From Gammaproteobacteria bacterium (lineage in GTDB: Bacteria > Pseudomonadota > Gammaproteobacteria > Ga0077536), in contig JACQWY010000023.1 of the NCBI GenBank assembly GCA_016209015.1, positions 1 to 64,000 on the forward strand: a stretch of DNA of 64,000 bases, read 5' to 3'. Both the position numbers and the translations under genes were made by a program. Each line of letters begins with the position of its first letter. Position 1 is the stretch's first letter. Below the pieces are notes generated by a model, which saw nothing but the letters and a program-made list of their open reading frames with translations, had not been told where the DNA came from and did no database searches. Shown one piece after another: positions 63,140-64,000 of the stretch.

Positions 63140-64000
63140 ATGGAACACCACGCGAGATTACCCGATCCCGGTGCCGACGAGATAGCGGCCTCGGAAAGCC
63201 TGCGAGCCGCCATTTGCGCGGCGATCGATGCGCACGACGGTTTCCTGTGCTTCGATGAGTTCATGGCCCGCGCACTCTACACGCCAGGTCTAGGCTATTA
63301 CGTCGGCGGCGCCCCGAAGTTCGGCGCAGGCGGCGATTTCGTCACTGCGCCCGAGATCTCGCCGCTCTACGGTGCCTGCATCGCATTGCAGTGCCGGCAG
63401 GTCTTCGAACGCACCGGCGGTTGCGAGATCCTCGAATTCGGCGGCGGCACGGGACGCCTGTGCGCGAGCATCCTCGGCACGCTCGCGGAGACGGGCAGTC
63501 CGCCGGAGCGCTATTCCATCCTCGAACTGAGTCCCGAACTGCGCGAGCGCCAGCGTGCACTGCTCGAGCGCGATCAGCCGGCGCTGCTGCCGCGTGTCGT
63601 GTGGTTGTCCGAACCGCCGGCGAGTCCCATCTGCGGCGTCGTGCTCGCGAATGAAATCCTCGATGCGCTGCCGGTGCGTATTTTCCATCTCGCGCACGGC
63701 GCTGTGCTCGAGCGCGGCGTGGGATACGAAGGCAGCAGGCTGGTCTGGCGCGAACGCTCCGCCGCCGCGGAGTTTTCCGCCATCGTGCTCGGGCGTCTGG
63801 AATGCGCGGGCACGGCAGCCGCCGGACCGTATGTTTCGGAGATCAACGCAGGACTCGAGCCCTGGGTCGCGGATCTCGCACGCTTTCTCGATCGCGGCGT
63901 CGCGTTGCTCGCCGACTACGGTTATCCGCGCCGCGAGTACTACCATCCGGGCCGCAGCGCCGGCACGCTCATGTGCCACTACCGTCATCACGCGCACGAC
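63140..64000 (+). CDS. MidA-family SAM-dependent methyltransferase, partial (cut by window end)
   Basis: The open frame runs from ATG 63140 to the end of the window (287 codons seen). It matches the MidA/NDUFAF7 (DUF185) family: FMARALYTPGLGYYVGGAP, GDFVTAPEISPLYGACIA, the SAM-binding EFGGGTGRLCASIL (normally EXGXGXG), YSILELSPELRERQ, VVLANEILDALPV and ALLADYGYPRREYYHP. Family members methylate an arginine of a complex I subunit in mitochondria; the bacterial role is less clear. The C-terminal quarter lies outside the window. Confidence 0.9.
   Translation, partial: MEHHARLPDPGADEIAASESLRAAICAAIDAHDGFLCFDEFMARALYTPGLGYYVGGAPKFGAGGDFVTAPEISPLYGACIALQCRQVFERTGGCEILEFGGGTGRLCASILGTLAETGSPPERYSILELSPELRERQRALLERDQPALLPRVVWLSEPPASPICGVVLANEILDALPVRIFHLAHGAVLERGVGYEGSRLVWRERSAAAEFSAIVLGRLECAGTAAAGPYVSEINAGLEPWVADLARFLDRGVALLADYGYPRREYYHPGRSAGTLMCHYRHHAHD

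Overview
The window is GC-rich, densely coding chromosomal DNA from a proteobacterium. It is most probably a gammaproteobacterium: RpoD, DnaG, YggX, Rsd/AlgQ-type, AlgZ/AlgR-type and AsmA-MutY-YggX gene orders all look gammaproteobacterial. The genus cannot be named from sequence alone. An MmpL-type exporter, two flavin monooxygenases, an acyl-CoA dehydrogenase, a glutathione transferase, a dienelactone hydrolase and short-chain dehydrogenases suggest an environmental organism that handles hydrophobic or aromatic compounds.

Layout. 1-16.4 kb is accessory metabolism: a near-identical 138-bp repeat pair, an RND/MMPL exporter, an LLM oxidoreductase with an NTF2-like protein, a GST, a large secreted two-domain protein, an MFS transporter, an NtaA/DszA-type monooxygenase, an EamA permease, an SDR, two truncated signalling genes that meet at a palindromic REP-like element, and an acyl-CoA dehydrogenase. 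16.48-19.95 kb is a small genomic island in tRNA-Phe(GAA). It is bounded by a 42-bp direct repeat of the tRNA 3' part and carries a T5orf172/GIY-YIG gene, a broken three-Cys-motif partner (TcmP) gene, a possible IstB relic, an UPF0149/SEC-C gene and four back-to-back hairpins.

20-33 kb is core and regulatory DNA: a DUF1326-DUF2182 pair, asmA-mutY-yggX, argH, algZ-algR, rsmE, a TerB-like gene, rsd, and a Ser/Thr kinase. 33.4-39.2 kb encodes an AddAB-like recombination pair in which the AddB-like member is frameshifted. 39-48 kb holds a PEP-CTERM-like protein, a multidomain response regulator, a DksA-like protein with a histone-H1-like tail, a TolC lipoprotein, a dienelactone hydrolase, an HD hydrolase, a metallo-beta-lactamase-fold protein and a DUF2461 protein. 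The DUF2461 gene ends an overlapping operon headed by a fused LplT-PlsC-Aas phospholipid acyltransferase and GDPD. 52-54 kb has a HerA-like ATPase.

54.2-59.2 kb is the macromolecular synthesis operon rpsU-yqeY-dnaG-rpoD on the minus strand. Just downstream lies a tRNA-Ile(CAU) gene whose anticodon loop is interrupted by a 235-nt group I intron, at the same site as the classical Azoarcus intron. 59.2-64 kb has tsaD, plsY, folB-folK-lipoprotein, a FolM-type pteridine reductase and the start of a MidA-family methyltransferase cut by the window edge.

The most interesting signals are the tRNA-Ile group I intron, the tRNA-Phe island, the tandem hairpin cluster, the REP-like element between two truncated genes, and the broken AddB-like gene.
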